A program made the translations under genes and the position numbers. From an uncultured Emergencia sp. (GTDB lineage Bacteria; Bacillota; Clostridia; Peptostreptococcales; Anaerovoracaceae): 26,861 nt of DNA. Shown here piece after piece: positions 14,040-22,577 of the stretch. Numbering within the stretch: the first letter of the stretch is position 1; every line of letters begins with the position of its first letter. The notes under the pieces are model-generated. The model was not told where the DNA came from. It worked only from the letters and a program-made list of their open reading frames with translations, and ran no database searches. The stretch is taken from the NCBI GenBank assembly GCA_937997955.1, contig CALLDR010000060.1:1-26861 (forward strand), in the 5' to 3' direction.

Positions 14040-15575
14040 ATGGATCAGGTTTTAGCGATACAAAAGGTAAAGGAAAAAATCAAGAAAGCGCTGGACTGCG
14101 GCGATTATGACAGCCCGGAAAAGATGTCGGCCTTTCTCAGGGAGATCGACAACGACCTGGAGGTCTTTCTGGCCCAGGGCATCGATTTTAAGATCGTGGT
14201 AGATACGCTGGACGACAGCATCTTCATCACCGACAAAGACGGCGTCTGTCTCTACGTGAACCCGGCCCATCAGCGCAACACCACCATCCTGCCGGAGGAG
14301 GTTCTGGGCCGCAAGGTCTCTGACATCGTGGCGGAAGGCACTTTGTTCACCGGCGGCGCTACGCTGGACGTGATCAAAAGCCAGAAGAAGAGCTTCCGTC
14401 TGTCCACGGTGCAGAAAACGGATCCCCCTTCCGTAGGATATACCGTCGGCGTGCCTATCTTTGATCAGAGCGGACAGCTTCACCAGGTGGTGGTCAGCAG
14501 CCGTCCCATCCTGTCCCTGCAGGCCCTGCAGGAGGACTTTGGAAAGTTTCTCAAGGAGGCCAACTCCATCAACGACAGCAAAGAAAACGTGCGCATCTTG
14601 GAAAGCGCGGATTCCCGCTCCGCCCGCCTGGTCGGCTCGTCTTACAGTCTGCAGAAGGTCTACAACACCATAAAGATGGCCGCCCCTACCGACGCCACCG
14701 TGCTGATCACCGGTGAATCCGGCGTCGGCAAGGAAGTGGTAGCCGACGAGATCTACCGGCTCTCCAGCCGCAGTGACAAGACCTTCGTCAAAGTCAACTG
14801 CGCTTCCATTCCGGCAAATCTTCTGGAAAGCGAGCTGTTCGGCTATGAGAAGGGCGCGTTTTCCGGCGCGAATTCCTCCGGAAAGCAGGGTCTGTTTGAA
14901 ATGGCGAACGGAGGCACCCTGTTGCTGGACGAGATCGGGGACATGCCCATGGACCTGCAGGTCAAACTGCTGCGCGCGATCCAGAACAAGGAAATCACCC
15001 GGGTCGGCGGCACAAAACCCATCAAGCTGGACATCCGCATCATCGCCGCTACCAACAGCGATCTGAAGCGAAAAATCTCAGAGGGAACTTTCCGTCAGGA
15101 CCTGTACTACCGCCTCAACGTGATTCCGATCTACATCCCGCCTCTCCGCGAGCGGCTCAACGATCTGGACGACCTATGCGACCACTTCGTGGCCTTCTTT
15201 ACGGAAAAGCACGGCCGCGCCTTCACCCTGACCGACGATCAGAGAGCCATCATGAAGCAGTACACCTGGCCGGGCAACATCCGCGAGCTGGAAAACGTCA
15301 TCGAATACCTGACCATCTGCGCCTCCGGAACCAAAGAGGTGGCTGATGAAATGCTCCGCGGCCTGCTGGACATCTCTCAGGGCGACGAAACCATCACCGT
15401 TACCAGCGGCGGCACCCTGTCCCAGTCCATAGAAAACTATGAAAAGAGCCTGATCGAATCCGTGCTGCGGGAATCCACCAGCCTGCGGGACGCAGGCGCC
15501 AAGCTGGGTGTCAACGCCTCCACCATCTCCCGCAAGATCAAACAGTACGGCATCGATTATCCGGGAGCGAAGTAA
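14040..15575 (+). CDS. Sigma-54-dependent transcriptional activator (PAS, AAA+, Fis HTH)
   Basis: A 511-residue enhancer-binding protein. An N-terminal helical segment (1-45) precedes a PAS-like sensor (about 48-155, VVDTLDDSIFITDKDGVCLYVN). The AAA+ domain (about 196-425) has Walker A GESGVGKE (225-232), Walker B TLLLDE (293-298) and RQDLYYRLN. The Fis-type HTH (SLRDAGAKLGVNASTISRKIKQYGI) is at the C-terminus. The loop that contacts sigma-54 reads GAFSGA (272-277) rather than GAFTGA, a conservative change. There is no receiver domain, so a small ligand or another PAS signal, not phosphorylation, probably controls it. Start: ATG at 14040 with AAGGAGG nine bases upstream. It is transcribed away from larC-BKACE and flanked by the palindrome found at three local sigma-54 operons, so it is their likely activator. 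Confidence 0.95.
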   Translation: MDQVLAIQKVKEKIKKALDCGDYDSPEKMSAFLREIDNDLEVFLAQGIDFKIVVDTLDDSIFITDKDGVCLYVNPAHQRNTTILPEEVLGRKVSDIVAEGTLFTGGATLDVIKSQKKSFRLSTVQKTDPPSVGYTVGVPIFDQSGQLHQVVVSSRPILSLQALQEDFGKFLKEANSINDSKENVRILESADSRSARLVGSSYSLQKVYNTIKMAAPTDATVLITGESGVGKEVVADEIYRLSSRSDKTFVKVNCASIPANLLESELFGYEKGAFSGANSSGKQGLFEMANGGTLLLDEIGDMPMDLQVKLLRAIQNKEITRVGGTKPIKLDIRIIAATNSDLKRKISEGTFRQDLYYRLNVIPIYIPPLRERLNDLDDLCDHFVAFFTEKHGRAFTLTDDQRAIMKQYTWPGNIRELENVIEYLTICASGTKEVADEMLRGLLDISQGDETITVTSGGTLSQSIENYEKSLIESVLRESTSLRDAGAKLGVNASTISRKIKQYGIDYPGAK

Positions 15576-15628
15576 AACTGGGAAACGATAGGAAATAACG
15601 GGACTCAATAAATTCAACAGAAAATAAT

Positions 15629-15686
15629 AAAACCCGGCCGCGGAGTTCTGATTCGTGATGCAGAACCACAGCTGGGTTTTGTTTTT
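15629..15686 (+). terminator. Terminator of the sigma-54 activator gene
   Basis: An outer stem AAAACCC (15629-15635) with GGGTTTT (15674-15680) encloses an inner stem GTTCTG (15645-15650) with CAGAAC (15661-15666), followed by GTTTTT (15681-15686). Confidence 0.85.
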
Positions 15687-15699
15687 AATATGTGAGGAT

Positions 15700-15783
15700 T
15701 TATAGTTCTTTCATAATCTCTGCAAATTCATCCATCGTGTATGCTCCATCCTCGCCAATATTTTTATTCCAATTATTATATTT
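15700..15783 (-). pseudogene. Possible C-terminal gene remnant
   Basis: On the minus strand a 27-codon frame ending at a TAA (15700-15702) reads protein-like: KYNNWNKNIGED, then GAYTMDEFAEIMKEL. It is preceded by an in-frame TAG. The frame before that (CSFEELEI, then stop) would join it smoothly if two bases were added near 15785. This looks like the tail of a lost gene next to the rhuM insertion. I do not recognise the family. Confidence 0.25.
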
Positions 15784-15809
15784 CTAACTCTTCAAAAGAA
15801 CAATTCGTC

Positions 15810-16850
15810 TTACCTTTTCTGTCCATTCTCCACCATTATTTTCCTTTTAACGGTCTTTTCTGCATCTTTAATCGTCTGCAGATACGCCTCTTCTACTGGA
15901 GACAGATTCTGCACCTGATACTTCTGATATTCCCGCTTTGCTTTTTCCATAGCCTGGCTGTGACTCACAGTTCCCGCGCCTTCTAAAAGCTTTTCGCCTG
16001 TCGTTCTGAGTACATTGTCCAAATGCTCAACATAATCACTCATGTACATAGGGTTATGGCGCATGGCCTGTACCTCTGCAAAATCAAAGTATCCAGACAC
16101 AATGCCATTTAATATTTTCAATTCTTTTTCATCCAGATAATTCTTTGCGATGCCGATATCTTTTGCCGTAGGAAAATCCCCGGAAAAAGAAGTAAGGCCC
16201 ATAAACGGCTTATCAGCGTCAGCCCGTTCATAAATCAACTCTGCAGCCGTATGTCCGTGGGCGGCATAGTGCAGCTTGTTCTGCACCATCTTGAAAAAAG
16301 CAATCGACTCAGCGCTCCGCGGATCATAATCCACGCTGGTGGCATAAAGATCCAGCACTTGGCGATACATTACCTTTTCAGATGAACGAATATCTTTGAT
16401 GCGATCCAACAGTTCTTTCCAGTAGTTTCCCCCGCCAAGATTCTTCAGCCGCTGGTCATCCATTGTAAAGCCTTTGATCATATACTCTTTCAGCCGTTCC
16501 GTCGCCCAGCGGCGGAACTGTGTGGCAATCCGCGACTTAATGCGATAACCCAGGGAAATGATCATGTCTAAATTATAATAATTAACATTATATTTTTTAC
16601 CATCAGAAGCAGTTGTTCGGAAATTCCGAACAACTGAACTCTCATCAAGTTCACCCTCCTCAAAAATATGTTTAATATGTTCGCTGATATTCGACTTGCT
16701 GGTTTGATACAATTCGCACATTTGCTGCTGTGTCAGCCACACTGTCTCATCGACAAAGCTTACGTCAATTCTGGTATTCCCTTCTTCCGCCTGATAAATG
16801 ATAATCTCTCCCTGCCGAATATCCGAAGGCGAATCCATCTTATTTGTCAC
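15810..16850 (-). CDS. RhuM-family protein
   Basis: A 346-residue cytoplasmic protein of the RhuM (virulence RhuM) family. The opening segment GEIIIYQAEEGNTRIDVSFVDETVWLTQQQMCELYQTSKSNISEHI is typical and probably a DNA-binding-like module. SYR/GYRIKSRIATQFRRWAT follows, and the C-terminal half resembles Fic/DOC-like helical regions (AELIYERADADKPFMGL). Molecular function is not established for this family, often found on islands and prophages. An ATG at 16866-16868 exists, but AAGGAGGGG lies inside that reading frame and is correctly placed for a GTG at 16848-16850, which I chose. Its AT-rich codons differ from its GC-rich neighbours, consistent with acquisition. It stands alone, with its own promoter. 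Confidence 0.85.
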   Translation of the reverse strand: MTNKMDSPSDIRQGEIIIYQAEEGNTRIDVSFVDETVWLTQQQMCELYQTSKSNISEHIKHIFEEGELDESSVVRNFRTTASDGKKYNVNYYNLDMIISLGYRIKSRIATQFRRWATERLKEYMIKGFTMDDQRLKNLGGGNYWKELLDRIKDIRSSEKVMYRQVLDLYATSVDYDPRSAESIAFFKMVQNKLHYAAHGHTAAELIYERADADKPFMGLTSFSGDFPTAKDIGIAKNYLDEKELKILNGIVSGYFDFAEVQAMRHNPMYMSDYVEHLDNVLRTTGEKLLEGAGTVSHSQAMEKAKREYQKYQVQNLSPVEEAYLQTIKDAEKTVKRKIMVENGQKR

Positions 16851-16897
16851 TGCTTTCCCCTCCTTCATTTTTACAAACCTTTGTTCGTCCTACTATC

Positions 16898-16926
16898 AGT
16901 ATATGCGATCTTTCCCAAAAACACAA
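16898..16926 (-). promoter_or_regulatory. Sigma-A promoter of rhuM
   Basis: TTGTGT (16921-16926) and TATACT (16898-16903) on the minus strand, 17 bp apart, about 48 bp before the chosen start. The -35 box overlaps the T run of the preceding terminator. Confidence 0.6.
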
Positions 16927-16952
16927 GAAGAAAAGCCGCCCGCAGGCAGCTT
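16925..16952 (-). terminator. Terminator of the DUF362-to-permease operon
   Basis: On the minus strand AAGCTGCC pairs with GGCGGCTT (one G-T pair, 16933-16952) around a four-base loop, followed by a T-rich run TTCTTCTTG. It lies 47 bp after the permease stop. Confidence 0.75.
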
Positions 16953-16998
16953 TCCACTTTCAAATTCCAAAACTTCTGAAATTTCCAACTTTACATCT

Positions 16999-18312
16999 TT
17001 ATCTCTTCCTCATCACCACATGCTCCAGCAGAAACGCGGCGGCCATGCCGACGATGAGTCCGTTTGAGAGCAGACAGGCTGCCGCCGGCGGCAAGCTGCT
17101 AAAGGTTCCTGCGGGCAGGAACATGATCCCCACGCCGATAATCAGGGAAAGTCCCACGATCAGATTCTCCCTGCTTTCAAATCTCACCTTGCCAAACTCA
17201 CGCAGAGCCTGTCCGATGCACAGGGCGAAGATGATGATCAATGCCCCGTTTCCCACACATGCGGGAATGGTGGCAAAGAGCGCCCCGAAGGGAGCCGCCA
17301 GACCGATGAAAATCATGCCGCCCGCCGCCAGATACATGGGCTTTCGCGCCGCCACCCGGGTCATTTCCACCACGCCGATGGACGATACATAGGGCATGAA
17401 GGCGATGGACGAAAACACGCCGGTCATAACGGCCGCAAGACCGTGAAAGAAAATGGACCGCTTCATCTTTTGTCCCGTAATTTCCTCGCCGGCCATGGCA
17501 GCCATGCCGTTGAGGCTGGCAAAGACCATGGAGATCAGCACAAAGGCGCTGATGAGGCAGGTCACAGCCACGCCGCCGTCAAAGGTTGGCGCGCCCCAGG
17601 CAAAAGCCTTTGGCAGAGAAAGGATGCCGTTCTGCAGAAAATCGGCCTTTTCCGTAATGCCCAAAGCAGCCGCCAGAATCCATCCCATGATCATGCCGAT
17701 AAAAGTAGCGATGCTGCGGACAAAACCTGTGGTAAACAGATTGATGACCAGGATCACCACCATGGTGAAAACGGCGGTGAGAAGCGCCTTGCCGCCGATG
17801 CCCGCGCTTTCCTCGCTGACGCCCAGCATTTCCTTCATGATGCTGGCGCTGATCTGCAGCACCATGAGCAGAATCAGCATGCCGTTGATGATGGGTGTAA
17901 ACAGCTTTGCCAGAGTAAGGATGAGCCCGCTCACAGCCAGGGCCATGACCAAAGCGCCGCCCAGCAGCATGCCCATCTCCAGGCTGGTCCGCAGGCAGGG
18001 CAGCGACATGCCCAGGGACGGAGCTGCGGAAACCATGAGCAGGAACAGGCCCGACCAAAGTCCCGCCGGACCGTCCTGAATGGGAAAGCGATGACCGAAG
18101 CGTACCTGCAGCACGGTCATGACGCCGCAGAGAACGAAGGTCCTCTGAAGCATGGCCGCCACCTCCGACTGGGAAAGCCCCAAGGCGTAACCGACCACCA
18201 CAGGCATGACCACGGCGGAGGCCACAAAGAGAACCAGCTGCTGAAAACCGTACATCAAATTTTCACCGGCTGGAACGTCATCGTCCAGGCGATACTTCAG
18301 TTCTTCTTCCAC
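16999..18312 (-). CDS. NCS2 (nucleobase:cation symporter-2)-type permease, divergent
   Basis: A 437-residue inner-membrane carrier with about 12-14 hydrophobic segments. The N-terminal RLDDDVPAGENLMYGFQQLVLFVASAVVMP is the NCS2 opening, but the QH pair usual in membrane segment 1 is QQ here. The NAT signature region reads SSIGVVEMTRVAARK instead of the usual NxGxxxxT with N or Q ahead of it, so the ligand may not be an ordinary purine or uracil. The start is a GTG at 18310-18312, three bases after the thiolase stop, with only a weak upstream GAG; translational coupling is likely. It is the last gene of the sigma-54 operon headed by the DUF362 gene. In this setting I infer uptake of the pathway substrate. 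Confidence 0.85.
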   Translation of the reverse strand: MEEELKYRLDDDVPAGENLMYGFQQLVLFVASAVVMPVVVGYALGLSQSEVAAMLQRTFVLCGVMTVLQVRFGHRFPIQDGPAGLWSGLFLLMVSAAPSLGMSLPCLRTSLEMGMLLGGALVMALAVSGLILTLAKLFTPIINGMLILLMVLQISASIMKEMLGVSEESAGIGGKALLTAVFTMVVILVINLFTTGFVRSIATFIGMIMGWILAAALGITEKADFLQNGILSLPKAFAWGAPTFDGGVAVTCLISAFVLISMVFASLNGMAAMAGEEITGQKMKRSIFFHGLAAVMTGVFSSIAFMPYVSSIGVVEMTRVAARKPMYLAAGGMIFIGLAAPFGALFATIPACVGNGALIIIFALCIGQALREFGKVRFESRENLIVGLSLIIGVGIMFLPAGTFSSLPPAAACLLSNGLIVGMAAAFLLEHVVMRKR

Positions 18313-18315
18313 AGC

Positions 18316-19494
18316 TTATACCATCTCAATGATCACTGCCGTTCCCATGCCGCCGCCGGCGCACAGCGTGGCCAGGCCATACCTGCCGCCCCGCTTCATC
18401 AGCTCGTACATGCAGGTGATGACCAGGCGGGAGCCTGTAGCCCCGACAGGATGCCCCAGGGAGATGCCGCTGCCGTTGACGTTGAGCTTTTCGTCAGGAA
18501 TGCCCAGGGTCTTCTGGCAGGCCAGGCACTGGGCGGCAAAGGCCTCGTTGATCTCAAACAGGTCGATATCGTCGATGGTCAGTCCGGCTTTTTGTAGCGC
18601 CTTCTGGGAAGCGCTGATGGGACCGATGCCCATGACCTCCGGACGGACGCCGGTGGTCGCAACGCTTTTGATCCGCGCGAGGATCGGAGTTCCCAGCTCT
18701 CTTGCCTTGTCCTCCGCCATCAAAATCACGCCGGAAGCCGCGTCGTTCATGCCGGAGGAATTTCCTGCCGTCACCCGCCCGTCTTCTTTGAACGTCGGTT
18801 TCAGCTTCGCCAGCTTTTCCAGACTGGCGTCGCGGCGCGGATATTCGTCGGTATCGACGACGGTTTCGCCTTTTCTTCCTTTGACCGTGACCGGAATGAT
18901 CTCATCCTTGAATTTGCCAGCGTCCACAGCCGCCACAGCTCTCTGCTGGGAGCGGAGGGAATAGGCGTCCATCTGCTCTCTGGTCACATCATATTCGTCA
19001 GCCACGTTTTCCGCGGTGATGCCCATGGCCGGGCCGACGCCCAGGTTAGTCAGGGAGTCCCACATGGAATCCCTCATCTCCATATGGCCGTATTTCTGGC
19101 CGTAGCGGGCGTTGAAGACCATGTGAGGCGCCGTGCTCATGCTGTCCGCGCCGCCTGCCATGATGCAGTCCGCCTCTCCGGCTTTGATCTGATAATATCC
19201 CAGCTGGATGGAGGACATGGAGGAAGTGCAGTTTCGATGCACGGTGATGCCGGGAACCGTATCAGGCAGACCGGCTTTCACGGCGGCTACCCTTGCCAAA
19301 TTGTTCTCCTTATATGTTCTCTGATAGTTGCAGCCCCAGATCACATCCTCAATGATAGCAGGATCGATGCCTGCCCGCCGCACCAGATTCTGCATGACGG
19401 GAATGGACAGATCCAGAGATGTCAGGGTCTTGAACTGGCCGCCGATGACGCCGATGGGCGTTCTGCAGCCGGCCGTGATTACTACGTCTCTCAT
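18316..19494 (-). CDS. Thiolase (acetyl-CoA C-acyltransferase family)
   Basis: A 392-residue degradative/biosynthetic-type thiolase that cleaves or forms 3-ketoacyl-CoA. The nucleophile is Cys89 in HRNCTSSMSS; NEAFAAQ (316-322), GHPVGATGSR with His348 and the second cysteine Cys378 in LCAGGGMG complete the active site. The loop around Cys89 (NCTSSM) differs from the usual NxxCxSG, hinting at a substrate other than acetoacetyl-CoA. Start ATG with AAAGGTGG seven bases upstream. It lies in the DUF362-MFS operon, after an internal hairpin, and overlaps control with the permease gene three bases downstream. It could cleave the acyl-CoA produced by the BKACE and dehydrogenase steps. Confidence 0.95.
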   Translation of the reverse strand: MRDVVITAGCRTPIGVIGGQFKTLTSLDLSIPVMQNLVRRAGIDPAIIEDVIWGCNYQRTYKENNLARVAAVKAGLPDTVPGITVHRNCTSSMSSIQLGYYQIKAGEADCIMAGGADSMSTAPHMVFNARYGQKYGHMEMRDSMWDSLTNLGVGPAMGITAENVADEYDVTREQMDAYSLRSQQRAVAAVDAGKFKDEIIPVTVKGRKGETVVDTDEYPRRDASLEKLAKLKPTFKEDGRVTAGNSSGMNDAASGVILMAEDKARELGTPILARIKSVATTGVRPEVMGIGPISASQKALQKAGLTIDDIDLFEINEAFAAQCLACQKTLGIPDEKLNVNGSGISLGHPVGATGSRLVITCMYELMKRGGRYGLATLCAGGGMGTAVIIEMV

Positions 19495-19512
19495 AAAAAT
19501 CCACCTTTCTCT

Positions 19513-19550
19513 CGATAGAAAACAGGGCCGCTTCTCGCCTGAAGCAGCCC
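19513..19550 (-). terminator. Internal terminator/attenuator between the MFS and thiolase genes
   Basis: On the minus strand GGGCTGCTTC pairs with GAAGCGGCCC (19525-19534 with 19541-19550; one G-T pair) around a six-base loop and is followed by TGTTTTC. It sits between two genes of one operon, so it probably lowers rather than stops transcription into thiolase and permease. Confidence 0.65.
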
Positions 19551-19583
19551 GTCAGTGTTTTAACTTTAACTTTAAGCTTTAGG

Positions 19584-19616
19584 CTCTATCCTTCAGCTCT
19601 ATCTTTCAGCTCTATA
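19584..19616. repeat. 13-bp tandem repeat after the MFS stop codon
   Basis: CTCTATCCTTCAG (19584-19596) and CTCTATCTTTCAG (19597-19609) are followed by a partial third unit, CTCTATA, that overlaps the MFS stop. Next to it (about 19557-19580) is a shorter AACTTT repeat. No function is evident. Confidence 0.8.
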
Positions 19617-20949
19617 CGTTCTGTTTCAGAACCTGCTCTTCTTTCTTGTAGTCCAGATTGTACTTTCTGGTATCCAGCACGGAAATCAGCACGAAGTTGA
19701 TGGCAAGGAGTACGACGAATACGACGTACGCGCCGCGAAGGCTTCCGGTCAGCTCCAGCGCCTTGGCGTTTACGATGTAGTTGAGCATCAGCACGATCTC
19801 CATGATCGGGAAGTAGATGGAGTATACAAGATCAAAGTTGTGTCTGCCGAACACAGATGCCGGCAGGGAAGTCATGAAGTTGGCAGCCGCGCCGATGGCG
19901 ATACCGACCATGGCGACGCAGATGTAGCCGCCTACAGCGTTGTTCATGGTAACGTTGATCAGCAGAGCCACAGCGTACCATACCAGATAGCCGCGGATGG
20001 CGGTCTTTACACCCAGCTTCTGGTCGATGAAGCCGAAGCCGAAGGAACCGACCAGACCTACCAGGGCGCAGACGGTCATCAGAGATACTGCCTGTGTCTG
20101 AGAAAATCCGAACTCCATATTTCTTGGAACCATCTGGCTCATGACACCTGTGGTCACCAGCTGGTTGATACCGACGATGAAAGCGACCAGCCACATTTCC
20201 TTGGTCTTCAGCAGCTTGGCAACGGTCCAGCGGGAGGATGCGCCCTCTTCCAGGTCAGCGTATTCTGTCTCATAGACTTCTTTGGACACGTTGTCAGGAT
20301 ATACGCCCAGCTCCTGCGGCGTGTTTCTGATGACAAAGTATGCCAGAATGCCGATGATGATGGCGGCGACGCCAGTTACCGTCATGCCCTTTGCCATGCC
20401 CATGGAGCCGATCAAAGCGGCGATCAGAGGTACGTACAGGGCGGAGCCCAGGTTGTGTCCCATGGTGGTATAGCCGTTGGCCAGGCCCTTCTTCTTAGGG
20501 AACCACTGGGTCACCAGGTTGCCGCCGCCAATGTAGGCAGCGCCGTTGATGCAGATGGTTACCAGAGTCAGTCCGACGAAGTAGCTCATGATGCTGTCAG
20601 CGTGTCCATAGTAGATATAGGACAGGCCCGCCAGCACCAGAAAAATAGAGGAGGTCAGTCTTCCGCCGATCTTGGTGCAGATCCGGCCGATTACAAAGTA
20701 TGCTACGACGCCGATGAAGCCGGCCCACATAGCCAGTTCCAGCAGCTTCGCATGAAGCGCCGTCTGGTCTTTAAAGCCCAGGGCTTCCCAGTTTCCTCCC
20801 GCAAATACATCTATGACGATGTTCTGTCCGTCGATGGAAAAACCGATGAGGAACCAGAACATGATCATGCTGTAAAAGATGATCAGCCAGCCCTTGCCAA
20901 AGTTGGATTTGGTATTTTCGGACTGCAGTTTCTGTTTGTTGTCAGCCAT
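19612..20949 (-). CDS. OFA-family major facilitator superfamily transporter
   Basis: A 445-residue, 12-segment membrane carrier. It opens with a hydrophilic stretch of about 18 residues and a first helix GKGWLIIFYSMIMFWFLIGF. The loop VIGRICTKIGGRL after segment 2 is the MFS signature, and GGGNLVTQWFPKKKGLANGYTTMGHNLGSA is typical of the oxalate/formate antiporter (OFA) group. Known members exchange or import small carboxylates. Start ATG with AAGGAG six bases upstream, 11 bp after the 91-aa gene. It is read from the sigma-54 promoter at 22578-22593 and probably carries a carboxylate substrate or product of the pathway. Confidence 0.92.
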   Translation of the reverse strand: MADNKQKLQSENTKSNFGKGWLIIFYSMIMFWFLIGFSIDGQNIVIDVFAGGNWEALGFKDQTALHAKLLELAMWAGFIGVVAYFVIGRICTKIGGRLTSSIFLVLAGLSYIYYGHADSIMSYFVGLTLVTICINGAAYIGGGNLVTQWFPKKKGLANGYTTMGHNLGSALYVPLIAALIGSMGMAKGMTVTGVAAIIIGILAYFVIRNTPQELGVYPDNVSKEVYETEYADLEEGASSRWTVAKLLKTKEMWLVAFIVGINQLVTTGVMSQMVPRNMEFGFSQTQAVSLMTVCALVGLVGSFGFGFIDQKLGVKTAIRGYLVWYAVALLINVTMNNAVGGYICVAMVGIAIGAAANFMTSLPASVFGRHNFDLVYSIYFPIMEIVLMLNYIVNAKALELTGSLRGAYVVFVVLLAINFVLISVLDTRKYNLDYKKEEQVLKQNV

Positions 20950-20960
20950 TGTTATTCTCC

Positions 20961-21236
20961 TTATTCTGTTTTTTCTTTCGCAAATCTCTCGTCCGCCGCC
21001 TTCATGACCATCTCGTCCCAGGTCTTGAAAACGGTGCTTTCGACGACGAAGTTGTTGAAGACTTTTTCCGGATAGATCATATACTCTCCGCCCCAGTTTA
21101 CCATGACGGCGCTGGAATAGCGGAAATACTCAAAGCTCTCAAAGTTCGTGTACTTCTGCATGAATGCGTCTGTAAAGATGATATTGAGAATATCCCAAAA
21201 TTCTTTTCCTGCTTTGACTCTGATGTAGCCGTCCAT
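20961..21236 (-). CDS. Small conserved-looking protein of unknown function (91 aa)
   Basis: A 91-residue soluble, aromatic-rich protein (MDGYIRVKAGKEFWDILNII ... KTWDEMVMKAADERFAKEKT). It has no signal peptide, membrane segment or cysteine, and I recognise no family. It is real rather than chance because its ATG overlaps the DUF362 stop by one base (TAATG), it ends 11 bp before the MFS gene, and it lies inside one sigma-54 operon. The coupling suggests it works with the DUF362 protein, for instance as a small subunit or substrate-handling partner. Confidence 0.8.
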   Translation of the reverse strand: MDGYIRVKAGKEFWDILNIIFTDAFMQKYTNFESFEYFRYSSAVMVNWGGEYMIYPEKVFNNFVVESTVFKTWDEMVMKAADERFAKEKTE

Positions 21237-22528
21237 TATTTTGCCTCCGGATTTTCCTTCTTGTATTCTTCAAATTTGGCGAAGACATAATCGTGCCAAA
21301 CCTGCGCGTCCCGCGCCATGCAAGGGCGGATGATCTCATCTTCCTGATCGCCGGTTCCGTCGATGGTCTCATGTCTCTGAATGGTCAGATACAGCGCCGG
21401 TTCGTTTGGAGGGCAGCCCAAGATGTGATAAGCGCCAGGGTGCTGTTTCAGGTATTTCCTGGTGCAGTTGCCGTGAAGCACGATCTTTTCATCTGGAATG
21501 TCCTCAGGGATCTCGTTGAGTCCGCCGATGACCACGGTCATACCCGCGTTTTCATCGTACGCGCCGACCGCCTTCAGCTCTTCCATGTTGATTGCCAGCA
21601 GGGCCTGACAGCTGGAACAGCCTCCCTTGCATCTCACGTCGTACTCCGGCCATCTGGTGCTCATGTCGCCGATATAAGGGATCCACATCTTCATGAAGGA
21701 TTCTTCGATGGTGTTTCCTACGACTTCGATCTGGTCCATATCGTAGTTGCCCAGACCGGTCTCCTCTGCCACCTTGAAGTAATCCACCGCCGTCGTGTCG
21801 ATGCCGGTGACCTCGCAGGCAACTCTGTCTATGGCTACCGGGTCCTTGGAGCCCAGGATCATGTGGGATTCGATAGGCACCGGCATATGCGGGCTGTATC
21901 CCGATGCGGCCCGGTGGGCGTCCATGATGTTAATATCAGCCCGGCATACAGACCAGACGTCCATCATGGCCATGGTCAGGTTCTGCTTGTGCATGTCCAT
22001 GTGCACCTTGTCCTGCACCACGCCTTTGATATTCTTCAGGGCTCCGGAAAATACCATAGAAGCGTGGGCCTTCAGGATCGGCAGATTGATCAGGTGATCG
22101 GCTTCCAGCAGGAATCTCGGCAGCTTTACGGAATCGATGTTGGAACGGAATCCGCGGACAGCGACTTTGACCAGATCCTTATCCCGCTTGATGTCCATCA
22201 GCTCAACGCCTTCCTCTTCAGCCACAGCTTGTATGCCGCTTACCTTGAAGCATTCCAGGGTGTCGCATCCGATGGCCGCGGCTTCTGCCACGATGATCCG
22301 CTTCGGCTGCGCCTTTTTCACTTCCCGAATGACGGCGCGGACCACTTCCGGATTGGTACATACCGACGTTTCTGGCGGTTCAGCGTGTCCCGCGTTAGGC
22401 TTCAGCACCACGGTGGTACCCTTGCGAATGACGTTTTCGACGCCGCCCATCAGGTCAAAGACTTTCGTCACGTTAGCCTGAATGTCATCGCCCTTGGCAA
22501 GAGCGACCAATGATTTCGCTTTACTCAT
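21236..22528 (-). CDS. DUF362 domain-containing protein
   Basis: A 430-residue protein of the DUF362 family, whose function is not established. Seen: GTTVVLKPNAGHAEPPETSVCTNPEVV (about 37-63), LPRFLLEADHLINLPILKAHASM and the SGALKNIKGVVQDKVHMD loop. A C-terminal cysteine group at 300, 304, 307, 355 and 372 (RCKGGCSSC, GNC, GCPP) could bind a metal or iron-sulfur cluster, though it is not the ferredoxin pattern found in many relatives. I placed the start at the ATG 22526-22528 because AAGGAGG lies five bases upstream; the longer open frame would run across the sigma-54 promoter. It is first in a five-gene operon with the 91-aa protein, MFS, thiolase and permease. Confidence 0.88.
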   Translation of the reverse strand: MSKAKSLVALAKGDDIQANVTKVFDLMGGVENVIRKGTTVVLKPNAGHAEPPETSVCTNPEVVRAVIREVKKAQPKRIIVAEAAAIGCDTLECFKVSGIQAVAEEEGVELMDIKRDKDLVKVAVRGFRSNIDSVKLPRFLLEADHLINLPILKAHASMVFSGALKNIKGVVQDKVHMDMHKQNLTMAMMDVWSVCRADINIMDAHRAASGYSPHMPVPIESHMILGSKDPVAIDRVACEVTGIDTTAVDYFKVAEETGLGNYDMDQIEVVGNTIEESFMKMWIPYIGDMSTRWPEYDVRCKGGCSSCQALLAINMEELKAVGAYDENAGMTVVIGGLNEIPEDIPDEKIVLHGNCTRKYLKQHPGAYHILGCPPNEPALYLTIQRHETIDGTGDQEDEIIRPCMARDAQVWHDYVFAKFEEYKKENPEAK

Positions 22529-22577
22529 TTCTTCCTCCTTAAAAAACATAACGTTGTATAATGACACCTTTATCCAA

